Assembly: GCF_005221385.1 (NCBI RefSeq)
Contig: NZ_CP039904.1
Location: 124,001 to 188,000 of the forward strand
Direction of reading: 5' to 3'
Source of the DNA: Agrobacterium tumefaciens
Lineage (GTDB): Bacteria; Pseudomonadota; Alphaproteobacteria; Rhizobiales; Rhizobiaceae
Length of the DNA stretch: 64,000 bases
Shown in pieces: positions 35,041 to 42,959 of this stretch (position 1 is the stretch's first letter; each line of letters starts with the position of its first letter). The position numbers were made by a program, and so were the translations under genes. The notes beneath the pieces were generated by a model, which was given only the letters and a program-made list of their open reading frames with translations, made no database searches and had not been told where the DNA came from.

Positions 35041-35050
35041 CTTACCATTT
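35027..35050. promoter_or_regulatory. Candidate GntR operator over the operon start
   Basis: The palindrome AATTGGT...ACCATTT with core TGGT-N10-ACCA (35030-35047) is centred on the start codon of the GntR gene. FCD-type GntR proteins often bind TGGT/ACCA half-sites. On the minus strand a TTGACA lies about 25 bp upstream of the start codon (35069-35074) and may be the -35 box. Confidence 0.35.
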
Positions 35051-35213
35051 CAAAGGGTCGATCGATTGTCAACGGGCAACGCGAGACGTGCACCGGGAAG
35101 ATCGCTGCCCATGCTCGTTCGTATTGGAGGTGCGGGGGGAAATTTCAGCGGATCGCAAAAAGGCGAAGATTGCCAGCACGACGTGGATGACAAAGGCCGA
35201 AAGCCTCTCTTTC

Positions 35214-35298
35214 GTCATGCTCGGGCCTGTCCCGAGCATCTGCTCCGTCTCGACTAAACGAGACGTGTGTGGATCCTCGGGACAGGCCCGAGCATGAC
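35214..35298. repeat. Intergenic inverted repeat, family B
   Basis: The outer arms GTCATGCTCGGGCCTGTCCC and GGGACAGGCCCGAGCATGAC are perfect complements. An inner hairpin CGTCTCG-ACTAAA-CGAGACG forms the loop. It lies between the GntR operon start and the end of troA. The rest of 35041-35378 shows only the operator and terminator listed separately. Confidence 0.75.
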
Positions 35299-35330
35299 GC
35301 CGCGTGCAGGGAAAGGTTCAACAAAAGGCA

Positions 35331-35353
35331 GAGGGTGGCCTTGAGCCACCCTC
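35331..35353 (-). terminator. Probable terminator of the troCBA operon
   Basis: GAGGGTGGC-CTTGA-GCCACCCTC forms a 9-bp GC-rich stem 26 bp past the troA stop. On the minus strand it is followed by a short T-rich stretch (TGCCTTTTGTT). Confidence 0.6.
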
Positions 35354-35378
35354 CTTTGATTCATTGAGCTCACGCAAT

Positions 35379-36404
35379 TTACTGCGTCAGAACCGCTGCC
35401 TTGATGGTCTGGATATTGTGGTTGATCATGTCGATATAGGTCGCGGCCGGACCATCGGCGGTGGAAAGCGCGTCGGAATAGAGCGTGCCGCCAACCTTAA
35501 GGCCAGTTTCGCTGGCGATCTGGTCGATCAGTCGCTTGTCGGTGATGTTTTCGACGAAGATCGCCGATGCCTTGTCGTGTTTGACCTGATCCACGAGCTT
35601 GGCGACATCGGCGGCCGAAGCTTCGGATTCCGTTGAGATGCCCTCGGGCGCAAGGAAGTTCAGTCCATAAGCGTGCTCGAAATAACCGAAGGCATCATGT
35701 GAGGTGATGATGACGCGCTTTTCCGGCGGGATGGCGGCAATCTCGGTCTTCACCTTTTCATTCAGGGCGGCAAGCTTGGCGATATAGGCATCGGAATTGG
35801 CGGTGTATGTGGCGCAACCGGCCTTGTCGACTTCGCAAAATGCGCCGGCAATGTTCTTCACGTATATTTCGGCGTTCTTGATCGACTGCCAGGCATGCGG
35901 GTCGAATTCACCGTGGTGATGGTGACCTTCATGGCCGTGGTCGTGATCATGGGCCTCGGCGGTCTCCTGGCTGTGGCCGGCTTCTCCCGCCTTGTGGTCG
36001 TGGCCTTCCTCTTCTTCCGCTTCCGGATGGGCATGGCCGGCCGGTTCTTCGGAAAGCTTCAGCGGTTCGACACCCTTGGTCAGTTCAACGACAGGCGCCT
36101 TGGTGCCGCTGGTGTCGATCAGCCGTTTCAGGAAGCCTTCAAATTCCAGGCCATTGACCAGCACGACGCCAGCCTTGCTGACGGCAACGGCATCGGCCGG
36201 ACGTGGCTCATAAACATGCGCATCGCCATCCGGACCGACCAGCGTCGTGATCTCGACGCGGTCACCGCCGACATTTTTGGCGAAATCGGCGATGATCGAG
36301 AAGCTGGCCACGACCTTTAATTCGGCGGCGGACGCCTGGGCCATCAGGACCGGGGAGAGGGTAAGAAGGCTTGCGCAGGTGGCAAGACGGAAGGTTCTGA
36401 ACAT
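35379..36404 (-). CDS. troA: Zinc ABC transporter substrate-binding protein (TroA/ZnuA family)
   Basis: 341 residues with a Sec signal (LATCASLLTLSPVLMAQASA). Metal ligands of cluster A-I binders are present: H63 (DAHVYEP), H170 (DPHAW) and a later His in HDAFGYFEH. Residues 123-164 form a His/Asp/Glu-rich loop (GHAHPE ... HDHDHGHEGHHHHG) typical of zinc-specific ZnuA. The open frame runs 183 codons further upstream inside the permease gene; AAGGAG before the ATG at 36404 sets the start. The order ATPase-permease-binding protein, next to a divergent YciC gene, matches the Zur-controlled troCBA of A. tumefaciens. Confidence 0.9.
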   Translation of the reverse strand: MFRTFRLATCASLLTLSPVLMAQASAAELKVVASFSIIADFAKNVGGDRVEITTLVGPDGDAHVYEPRPADAVAVSKAGVVLVNGLEFEGFLKRLIDTSGTKAPVVELTKGVEPLKLSEEPAGHAHPEAEEEEGHDHKAGEAGHSQETAEAHDHDHGHEGHHHHGEFDPHAWQSIKNAEIYVKNIAGAFCEVDKAGCATYTANSDAYIAKLAALNEKVKTEIAAIPPEKRVIITSHDAFGYFEHAYGLNFLAPEGISTESEASAADVAKLVDQVKHDKASAIFVENITDKRLIDQIASETGLKVGGTLYSDALSTADGPAATYIDMINHNIQTIKAAVLTQ

Positions 36405-36433
36405 GAAGGTTCTCCTTTTTTCGAACGCTGTTT

Positions 36434-37300
36434 TCAGGCCGTTCTGTGGCGGCCGGAACCGAGAAGATCGCCGAGCACGCCGCGCGTGCCGACGAGAATG
36501 GAAAGCGCGTAGATGACGCCCGCGGACAGGATGATCGCCGGGCCTGAGGGCAGCGACGCGTGATAGGACAGGATGAGGCCGGCAAAGCAGGACACCATGC
36601 CGATGCCGATCGAGATGAAGCACATGGGCGCCACGCGGTTGGACCAGAAACGGCTGGCAGCGGCGGGCAACATCATCAGGCCCACCGAAAGCAGCGTTCC
36701 GAGCGCCTGAAAGCCGCCGACCAGATTGAGCACGACGATGGCAAGGAAGAGGAAATGCACCGGGCTGCCCCAGTTGCTGACCGAGCGCAGGAACAGGGGA
36801 TCGAGGCATTCCGCCAGAAGCGCCCGCCAGAAAGTGATCATCACCACCAGCGTCACGATGCAGATGCCGCTGATGAGGCCAAGCGCCTCGTTGTTCAGCG
36901 CCAGAACGGTGCCGAACAACACATGCATGAGATCGACGCTGGAGCCGCGCCATGAAACGAGCAGCACGCCAAGCGCCAGTGAAATCAGATAAAAGGCGGC
37001 AAGCGAGGCATCTTCCTTCTGGACGGTGAAACGCGATACCGCGCCGGCGCCCAGCGCCACCATAAGGCCGACCACCAGCCCGCCGATCGTCATCGGCAGG
37101 ATTTCCAGCCCGTAAAACAGAAAGCCGACGGCCGCTCCCGGCAGGATGGCGTGCGACATGGCATCGCCCGTAAGGCTCATGCGGCGCAGCATCAGGAACA
37201 CCCCGACCGGCCCGCAGCTGATGGCAAGGATCAAGGCGCCGGCAAGCGCCCGCTGCATGAAGACATATTGAACAAAGGGTTCGATGAAGAAATCAGCCAT
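36434..37300 (-). CDS. troB: Zinc ABC transporter permease (TroB/ZnuB family)
   Basis: A membrane protein of about 288 residues of the ABC-3 family with about eight helices. Family motifs include FMQRALAGALILAISCGPVGVFLMLRRMSLTGDAMSHAILPG and the later VGGFQALGTLLSVGLMMLP. The open frame begins further upstream, but the ABC-3 start is MADFF (37300) or MPMADFF (37306). Neither has a strong ribosome site, so translation is probably coupled to the ATPase gene, whose stop it overlaps by a few bases. It forms the zinc channel with the ATPase. Confidence 0.88.
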   Translation of the reverse strand: MADFFIEPFVQYVFMQRALAGALILAISCGPVGVFLMLRRMSLTGDAMSHAILPGAAVGFLFYGLEILPMTIGGLVVGLMVALGAGAVSRFTVQKEDASLAAFYLISLALGVLLVSWRGSSVDLMHVLFGTVLALNNEALGLISGICIVTLVVMITFWRALLAECLDPLFLRSVSNWGSPVHFLFLAIVVLNLVGGFQALGTLLSVGLMMLPAAASRFWSNRVAPMCFISIGIGMVSCFAGLILSYHASLPSGPAIILSAGVIYALSILVGTRGVLGDLLGSGRHRTA

Positions 37301-38135
37301 GGGCATTCGAATTTGCGTGGGAGTGGAGGTGGGAATGGGATGACGCCGCCCGCGGCCCGACATCGAGCGCATGGGTCGTTGGCGTATTGGTCACCAGCGC
37401 ATCGCCCGGCGCACACCACGGTGCATTTTCCTCCCATGCCTCGTGGAAATGCCGCGCTTGGCGCATGTTCTCCGGCTTCAGGACATCGGCTGTCGGGCCG
37501 AGGCCCACGAGACGTCGCGCGAGGAACAGGGTCTGGGGAAAATGCTGTCGCACCAGCTGATGGTCGTGGAGGACGGCGAGCACCGTGCGCCCTTCCGCAA
37601 CCCATGCCTTGATCAGCACCAGAAGATCGGTGACGGTGCGCTCATCGACGGCATTGAAGGGTTCATCCAGCAGGATCAACTGCGCATCCTGCAACATGGC
37701 GCGGGCAAACAGGGCACGTTGCATCTGGCCGCCGGAAAGCGAGTCGATATTGCGTTTTTCAAAACCGGAAAGCCCGACCGCTTCCATCACCCGCCCCATC
37801 GCCGCTTTGTCTTGGGAACGGTGACGACCAAGCAGGCCGCGTTTCGGCCAGAGACCCAGCGCAACGAGATCGCGCACCTGAGCCGGGAACGACCGGTCGA
37901 GTTCCGACTGCTGCGGCAGATAGGCGACGGAAATGCCTGAACTGATCCGGCATTCACCACCGAGTGGTTTCAAGATACCGGCGATACCCTTCATCAGCGT
38001 CGATTTTCCCGAGCCATTGGCGCCGACAACCGCCGTGAGCGATCCCTTGGTGATATCGCCATCCAGATGATGCACGGCTGCGCGGCCGGCATATCCAAGC
38101 GTCAGATTTGTGAAGGTGAGGCACGGATCGCTCAT
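37293..38135 (-). CDS. troC: Zinc ABC transporter ATPase (TroC/ZnuC family)
   Basis: 280 residues. Walker A GANGSGKST (38-46), signature LSGGQ (133-137), Walker B LILLDEP and the switch His (VLHDHQL) are intact. The C-terminus ends in a His-rich tail (HSHLHSHANSNAHG) that may sense or bind zinc. It is the first gene of the leftward troCBA operon, and two Zur-type palindromes sit 41-87 bp upstream of its start. The letter C for the ATPase follows the gene order and analogy with ZnuC. Confidence 0.9.
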   Translation of the reverse strand: MSDPCLTFTNLTLGYAGRAAVHHLDGDITKGSLTAVVGANGSGKSTLMKGIAGILKPLGGECRISSGISVAYLPQQSELDRSFPAQVRDLVALGLWPKRGLLGRHRSQDKAAMGRVMEAVGLSGFEKRNIDSLSGGQMQRALFARAMLQDAQLILLDEPFNAVDERTVTDLLVLIKAWVAEGRTVLAVLHDHQLVRQHFPQTLFLARRLVGLGPTADVLKPENMRQARHFHEAWEENAPWCAPGDALVTNTPTTHALDVGPRAASSHSHLHSHANSNAHG

Positions 38136-38175
38136 CGATCCCTCCTGGGCGGGGTTTCATTCGATGGCCCTTGAT

Positions 38176-38192
38176 ATGTAATGTTATTACAT
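38176..38192. promoter_or_regulatory. Zur box 1 (troCBA promoter)
   Basis: The 17-bp palindrome ATGTAAT-GTT-ATTACAT has perfect 7-bp arms. It resembles the A+T-rich Zur site pattern and is repeated at 38206 and 38435. It lies 41 bp upstream of troC. Confidence 0.8.
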
Positions 38193-38205
38193 TCGTCAAA
38201 CGAAT

Positions 38206-38222
38206 ATGTAATGAAATAACAT
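38206..38222. promoter_or_regulatory. Zur box 2 (troCBA promoter)
   Basis: ATGTAATGAAATAACAT matches box 1 in the outer positions with an imperfect centre. It is exactly 30 bp from box 1, about three helical turns, so two Zur dimers could sit on the same face. Confidence 0.7.
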
Positions 38223-38247
38223 TAACTATCGGAAAAGGTGAACTGTG

Positions 38248-38346
38248 CTCCACACTCGGCGTCACCCTCGGGCTTGACCCGAGGGTCCATGGCCACACCG
38301 GTTGTGGATCCTCGGGTCGAGCCCGAGGGTGACGTTGAGTGTGGAG
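38248..38346. repeat. Intergenic inverted repeat, family C, between the zinc promoters
   Basis: The arms CTCCACACTCGGCGTCACCC and GGGTGACGTTGAGTGTGGAG are near-complementary; the inner part GGGCTTGACCCGAGG pairs with CCTCGGGTCGAGCCC. It sits between the divergent troC and yciC promoters. The remainder of 38136-38552 holds the Zur boxes and no gene. Confidence 0.75.
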
Positions 38347-38434
38347 AAGATGGCGCTTTTTACTTATCCGCGCGAGCAGCTGCCCGACCGACCCGGCACG
38401 CAATTTTTCTACCACCTGTTGACACAATGCATGC

Positions 38435-38451
38435 ATGTAATGTTATTACGT
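38435..38451. promoter_or_regulatory. Zur box 3 (yciC promoter)
   Basis: ATGTAATGTTATTACGT differs from box 1 by one base. It lies about 100 bp upstream of the yciC start and near an AT-rich run, so it should control the rightward transcript. Confidence 0.78.
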
Positions 38452-38552
38452 TACATATCCAAAAACAATGTAGCAGTAAGCCGCATCGTTTTCAGATCGC
38501 CTGCGTGGCCGCCATGACGTCCACGCGACCGTTGCTATAAAACGAGGTCCCA

Positions 38553-39758
38553 ATGTCGAAAAAACTCCCCGTCACCGTCCTCTCCGGCTTTTTAGGCGCT
38601 GGCAAAACCACCCTTCTCAACCACATCCTCGCCAATCGCGATGGCCTGCGCGTGGCGTTGATCGTCAACGATATGAGCGAAATCAATATCGATGCGGCGC
38701 TGGTGCGGGATGGCGGCGCCAATCTCTCGCGCACCGAGGAACAGCTGGTGGAAATGACCAATGGCTGCATCTGTTGCACACTGCGCGACGACCTCTTGAC
38801 CGAGGTCCGTGCGCTCGCCGAACAGGGTCGCTTCGATTATCTGCTGATTGAATCCACCGGCATCGCCGAGCCGCTTCCCGTGGCCGCCACCTTCGATTTC
38901 CGTGACGAGAACGGCCGCAGCCTGTCGGATGTCGCGCAGCTGGATACGATGGTGACGGTGGTGGATGCCGCCAATCTCCTCAATGACTACGGTTCGTCCG
39001 ATTTTCTGGCCGACCGGGGCGAAACGGCGGGTGATGGCGACAATCGCACCATCGTCGACCTTCTGGTCGAGCAGATCGAATTTGCCGATGTCGTCGTCCT
39101 CAACAAGATCGGCACCGCCACGCCCGAGGAGCGGGATGCGGCCCGCAAGATCATCGTCGGACTGAACCCGGATGCGAAACTCATCGAGGCGGATTTCGGC
39201 AGGGTGGAACTGAAGGAGGTGCTCGGCACCGGTCGCTTCGATTTCGCCAGGGCCGAAGAACATCCCCTGTGGTTCAAGGAACTGCACGGCTTCAAGGACC
39301 ACATTCCCGAAACCGAGGAATATGGCATCCGTTCCTTCGTTTACCGCGCCAAAAAGCCATTCGACCCCGTGCTGTTCCAGCGCTTTATCGATCGCGCATG
39401 GCCGGGGGTGGTGCGCGCCAAGGGCTTCTTCTGGCTGGCGACACGGCCGCGTTATGTCGGCGAGATCAGCCAGGCGGGCGCATTGGTCCGCACCGGCAAG
39501 ATGGGCCTCTGGTGGTCCGCCGTGCCGAAGGAGCAATGGCCGCGTGAAAAACAGTTTCTCGACATGATGAAGCCCTATCTCGACCCGGTCTTTGGTGACA
39601 GGCGACAGGAAATCGTCTTCATCGGTTCCGACCCGATGAGCGAGGCCCGCATCCGCGCCCAGCTCGACGCCTGCCTGATCGACACCGAAGCCTTCACGCC
39701 GGATGCGTGGCGGCACCTGCCGGACCCCTTCGCCAACTGGGACAGACAGGCCGCTTAA
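38553..39758 (+). CDS. yciC: CobW-family GTPase, zinc metallochaperone (YciC/ZigA type)
   Basis: 401 residues of the COG0523 group. Walker [10 protein letters not shown] (12-20), the metal site CICC (72-75) in MTNGCICC, Walker B-like ESTG and the NKxD-type motif (LNKIG) are all visible. The C-terminal CobW_C domain is about residues 270-385. These proteins use GTP to deliver zinc to target proteins during shortage. It is divergent from troCBA with Zur-type boxes between, as known for A. tumefaciens yciC. The start is supported by GAGG five bases upstream. Two terminators follow. Confidence 0.9.
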   Translation: MSKKLPVTVLSGFLGAGKTTLLNHILANRDGLRVALIVNDMSEINIDAALVRDGGANLSRTEEQLVEMTNGCICCTLRDDLLTEVRALAEQGRFDYLLIESTGIAEPLPVAATFDFRDENGRSLSDVAQLDTMVTVVDAANLLNDYGSSDFLADRGETAGDGDNRTIVDLLVEQIEFADVVVLNKIGTATPEERDAARKIIVGLNPDAKLIEADFGRVELKEVLGTGRFDFARAEEHPLWFKELHGFKDHIPETEEYGIRSFVYRAKKPFDPVLFQRFIDRAWPGVVRAKGFFWLATRPRYVGEISQAGALVRTGKMGLWWSAVPKEQWPREKQFLDMMKPYLDPVFGDRRQEIVFIGSDPMSEARIRAQLDACLIDTEAFTPDAWRHLPDPFANWDRQAA

Positions 39759-39810
39759 CCGGGCCGGGGCGACGCACTGGACATCCGGTTCCCCCTGCCC
39801 CTCACCCGAC

Positions 39811-39837
39811 AAAAAAAGAGCCGCATTACGCGGCTCT
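39811..39837 (-). terminator. Intrinsic terminator of the leftward MFS gene
   Basis: On the minus strand AGAGCCGC-GTAAT-GCGGCTCT is followed by TTTTTT. It lies past the stop of the MFS gene. Confidence 0.8.
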
Positions 39838-39844
39838 TATCCGG

Positions 39845-39871
39845 AGGCCCGCACGGATGCGGGCCTTTTTG
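39845..39871 (+). terminator. Intrinsic terminator of yciC
   Basis: AGGCCCGCA-CGGA-TGCGGGCCT followed by TTTT on the plus strand, 87 bp past the yciC stop. Confidence 0.8.
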
Positions 39872-39884
39872 TTTGGCCGGGTTC

Positions 39885-41102
39885 TTATCCCTGCGACGCC
39901 TCGACCTGCGGCACCACACCACGGCGCGACGCCATGAGCGATGCGCCGAGAAGCGCGGCAATCGCCACAAAGACGAAGACCATCGTCGCCCCCTGCAGAT
40001 CGATCAGCAGGCCGCCCAGAACCGCGCCGCTGGAAATGGCGATCTGGAAGGTGGTGAGCAGCAGCGCACCGGCGCTTTCCGCCTCATCGGAAGCGACCCG
40101 GGTGATGAAGCTCTGGACGCTGACCGGAAGCGCGCCGAAGGCAAAACCCCAGGAAGCGATGGCGACACCCGCAACGACGGGAGATGCGCCGGCAATCACC
40201 AGAGTGGAGGCCGAAGCGGCAATCAGCGTGGCGGCGAAGGTCACCGCCCATGCCGTGTTCCTCTCGGCAAGGAAACCGCCGAACAGATTGCCGAAAAAGC
40301 CGCCGATACCATAGACCAGAAGAACGAGGGAAATCGCCTCAACGCCGAGCTGCGGCACGTCCTCCAGGAACGGGCGAACATAGGTGAAGCCGGCAAAGTG
40401 ACCCGCAACGATGAACAGCGTCGTCAGGAGGCCGATCCGGACCTGCGGCCGCTGCAACAGCCGGAACATGGTGGAGAGACCGGGTGCGCCGGCCGGCGGC
40501 AGAGACGGAATGGTGAGCAGCTGCACGGCAAGTGCGATGACACCGAGCACACCTGCAACCACGAAGGCAGAACGCCAGCCGAGCGTCGCGCCGATCCACG
40601 CGCCCACAGGTGCGGCGCAGACGGTAGCGACCGAAACCCCCGTGAGGATGATGGCCATGGCGCGCGGCATCTTATCGAGCGGCACGAGTCTCAACGCCAG
40701 CGCCGCCGACATTGCCCAGAAACCGCCAAGGCCGATGCCGAGCAGAACGCGCGATGCGAACAGCATGAAAAGCCCGTTGGCAAAGGCGGCAAGCGTGCTG
40801 GAAATGATCAGCAGCGTGGTCAGCCCGAGAAGTGTCCAGCGGCGGTCGATGCCGCGTGTGCCAATGACGACACCGGGGCCGGCAACCGCCGCAACCAGCG
40901 CAGTGACGGTGATGGATTGCCCGGCAATACCGGAGCTGATGGCAAGATCTTGCGATAGCGGCGTCAGAAGGCTGACCGGCAGAAATTCCGCCGTCACCAG
41001 CCCGAAGACGCCGAGAGAAAGCGAAACCACGGCGGCCCACTTCGCATCCGGCTCTTTTCTGCGCGGCACATATTCGAGTTCGTTTATGGTCCGGTTATTC
41101 AT
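39885..41102 (-). CDS. MFS efflux transporter, DHA1 family (NepI/YdhP-like)
   Basis: 405 residues with twelve membrane helices. The head LSLGVFGLVTAEFLPVSLLTPLSQDL, the motif A region RGIDRRWTLL and GVSVATVCAAPVGAWIGATLGWR are characteristic of the DHA1 group that includes the purine ribonucleoside exporter NepI. The ATG at 41102 has AGGAGATTTTC upstream; the open frame begins 17 codons earlier without a site. It is divergent from an AraC regulator 182 bp away, which probably controls it. The substrate is not determined by sequence. Confidence 0.87.
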   Translation of the reverse strand: MNNRTINELEYVPRRKEPDAKWAAVVSLSLGVFGLVTAEFLPVSLLTPLSQDLAISSGIAGQSITVTALVAAVAGPGVVIGTRGIDRRWTLLGLTTLLIISSTLAAFANGLFMLFASRVLLGIGLGGFWAMSAALALRLVPLDKMPRAMAIILTGVSVATVCAAPVGAWIGATLGWRSAFVVAGVLGVIALAVQLLTIPSLPPAGAPGLSTMFRLLQRPQVRIGLLTTLFIVAGHFAGFTYVRPFLEDVPQLGVEAISLVLLVYGIGGFFGNLFGGFLAERNTAWAVTFAATLIAASASTLVIAGASPVVAGVAIASWGFAFGALPVSVQSFITRVASDEAESAGALLLTTFQIAISSGAVLGGLLIDLQGATMVFVFVAIAALLGASLMASRRGVVPQVEASQG

Positions 41103-41284
41103 GAAAATCTCCTGATGCGCATGGTCAGAATGCGCCCTGAAATGGAAAGGCAATAACGATGAAACCGCTGGGAGGCCGGTTCAGCGCCCGCAAATCGATG
41201 ATCATAAGCTATGCGTGACATCCCGGCGTTTCCATGCTAGAAAATCCGTATTCCTTAACCAATCGTCCGAATTTGCGAGATGCC

Positions 41285-42223
41285 ATGAATGATGCCCTGA
41301 CGGAAATGCTGCGAGGTCTGAGGCTTGACGGCGTGGAATATGGCCGCTGCCGCATGGCCACCCCCTGGGCGACTGCCTTTCCCGAACAGGAAGCGGCGCG
41401 GTTTCATTTCATCGGTGTCGGCCAGGCGAAACTGCGAAAACCTTCCGGTGAATGGCTGATGCTGAAATGCGGCGATGCCGTGCTTCTGCCGCGCGGGCAT
41501 GCCCATGTGCTTGCCAGCGGTGAGAATGTGACGCCCTCGCCCTTTGACCGTTTCGGCAAAAAGGAAGTCTGCCAGGGCATTTTCGACATGCAATGCGCCA
41601 GCGCCGGCGGCGATACCGTGGCCTTTACCGCTTCCATGCGTTTCAACATGGATAATCTGCACCCTCTGTTGCAGCTGATGCCGGATGTGATGTTGACCAG
41701 CGATCTGGCCAAAAGCGATCCGGCCATTCCCCACCTGCTGGAAGCCATGGCGCGCGAAGTGGAGCTGAACCGCGTCGGCGCCGGCGGCATTCTCGCAAGG
41801 CTTGCCGATGTGCTGACCGCGACCCTGATCCGCACCTGGGTGGAATATGGCTGCGGCGATTCCAGCGGCTGGCTGGCCGCCGTGCGCAATCCAGAACTCG
41901 GGCGGGTGCTGGCCGCCATCCACCTCAGCCCGGAAAAGGACTGGAGCGTGGAGGAGCTTGCCTCGCTGATGGGCGCATCCCGCTCCAGTTTCGCGGAACG
42001 TTTCACCCGCATAGTGGGTGAAAGCCCGGCCCGTTATGTGGTACGCGTGCGCATGCATCAGGCGCGGCTATGGCTGCGCGAAGGCATGCGCGTGACGCTG
42101 GCGGCGGAAAAGCTCGGTTACGATTCCGAAGCCTCCTTCAGCCGCGCCTTCAAACGGGTGCTCGGCGCGCCACCCAGCCAGTTCCGCCGGAAGGACGCGG
42201 CCGGGCTGGAGGATGCGGCTTAA
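41285..42223 (+). CDS. AraC family transcriptional regulator (cupin_6 type)
   Basis: About 312 residues. The N-terminal sensor is the cupin type found in AraC regulators of drug or xenobiotic exporters (MNDALTEMLRGLRLDGVEYGRC, then HFIGVGQAKLR and LLPRGHAHVL). The C-terminal DNA-binding domain has GASRSSFAERFTRIVGESP and KLGYDSEASFSRAFKRVLG. The start at 41285 fits the family. The ATG at 41234 has no site. It is divergent from the MFS pump and is the likely regulator of it. Confidence 0.88.
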   Translation: MNDALTEMLRGLRLDGVEYGRCRMATPWATAFPEQEAARFHFIGVGQAKLRKPSGEWLMLKCGDAVLLPRGHAHVLASGENVTPSPFDRFGKKEVCQGIFDMQCASAGGDTVAFTASMRFNMDNLHPLLQLMPDVMLTSDLAKSDPAIPHLLEAMAREVELNRVGAGGILARLADVLTATLIRTWVEYGCGDSSGWLAAVRNPELGRVLAAIHLSPEKDWSVEELASLMGASRSSFAERFTRIVGESPARYVVRVRMHQARLWLREGMRVTLAAEKLGYDSEASFSRAFKRVLGAPPSQFRRKDAAGLEDAA

Positions 42224-42306
42224 AAGCTTCAGACAAAACGGGTAAGGATACTGTGTAAGAACAGATCCGCCTGAAGCGGAAGGGCGCCGTCCGGGGAGCA
42301 TCCACC

Positions 42307-42945
42307 ATGAGCATGGCCGACGACGCCCGTTTCTGGAACCGGTCAGCACGGAAATATGCGAAAGGCAGAATTTCAGACGAGGCTGGATATGCGCGCACGC
42401 TGGAGCGGACCCGCGCCCTGCTGAAACCCGACGACAGCATACTGGAACTGGGCTGCGGCACCGGGACAACGGCGATCCGGCTGGCAGGCGGCGTCAAAGA
42501 CTATCTTGCGACGGATATTTCCGCCGCCATGATCGCAATCGCCGAGGAGAGAAAACAAGCCACCGGCTCTTTCCACAACCTCACCTTCAGCGTAACGACT
42601 GCGGAAGCGCTTGTGCCCGGCGACATGCAGTTCAACGCGGTGCTGGGTTTCAACTATCTTCATCTGGTCCGCGACCTGCCCGGCACGCTGCGGCACATTC
42701 ACGCCCTGCTTGCCCCGCACGGCCTGCTCATCACCAAGACCCCTTGTGTCGGCGATATGAACCCGCTTATCCGCCTTATCCTGCCGGTGATGCGGGCAAT
42801 CGGCAAGGCGCCCTATGCCGGCGTGTTCAACGCCGCCGAGCTTGGCCGGCATATAAGCGCCAGTGGTTTCGACATTCTGGCAACGGAAATTCACGCAACG
42901 AAGGGCCATGACAACCGCCCTTACATCGTGGCGCGCAAGAGGTGA
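42307..42945 (+). CDS. SAM-dependent methyltransferase (class I)
   Basis: 212 residues. The SAM-binding motif I is ILELGCGTGTTAIRLA, followed by YLATDISAAMIAIAEE (motif II acid) and the post-motif FNAVLGFNYLHLV. The family is the UbiE/type-11 group acting on small molecules. GGGGAG precedes the start. It follows the AraC gene by 83 bp and converges on dnaE2 (14 bp between stops). The substrate is unknown. Confidence 0.85.
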   Translation: MSMADDARFWNRSARKYAKGRISDEAGYARTLERTRALLKPDDSILELGCGTGTTAIRLAGGVKDYLATDISAAMIAIAEERKQATGSFHNLTFSVTTAEALVPGDMQFNAVLGFNYLHLVRDLPGTLRHIHALLAPHGLLITKTPCVGDMNPLIRLILPVMRAIGKAPYAGVFNAAELGRHISASGFDILATEIHATKGHDNRPYIVARKR

Positions 42946-42959
42946 GCCGAGCCGCCCTC

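Noticed and set aside
38592..39812. A 406-codon minus-strand open frame over yciC
   Set aside because: Complement of the CobW-family gene with intact GTPase motifs.
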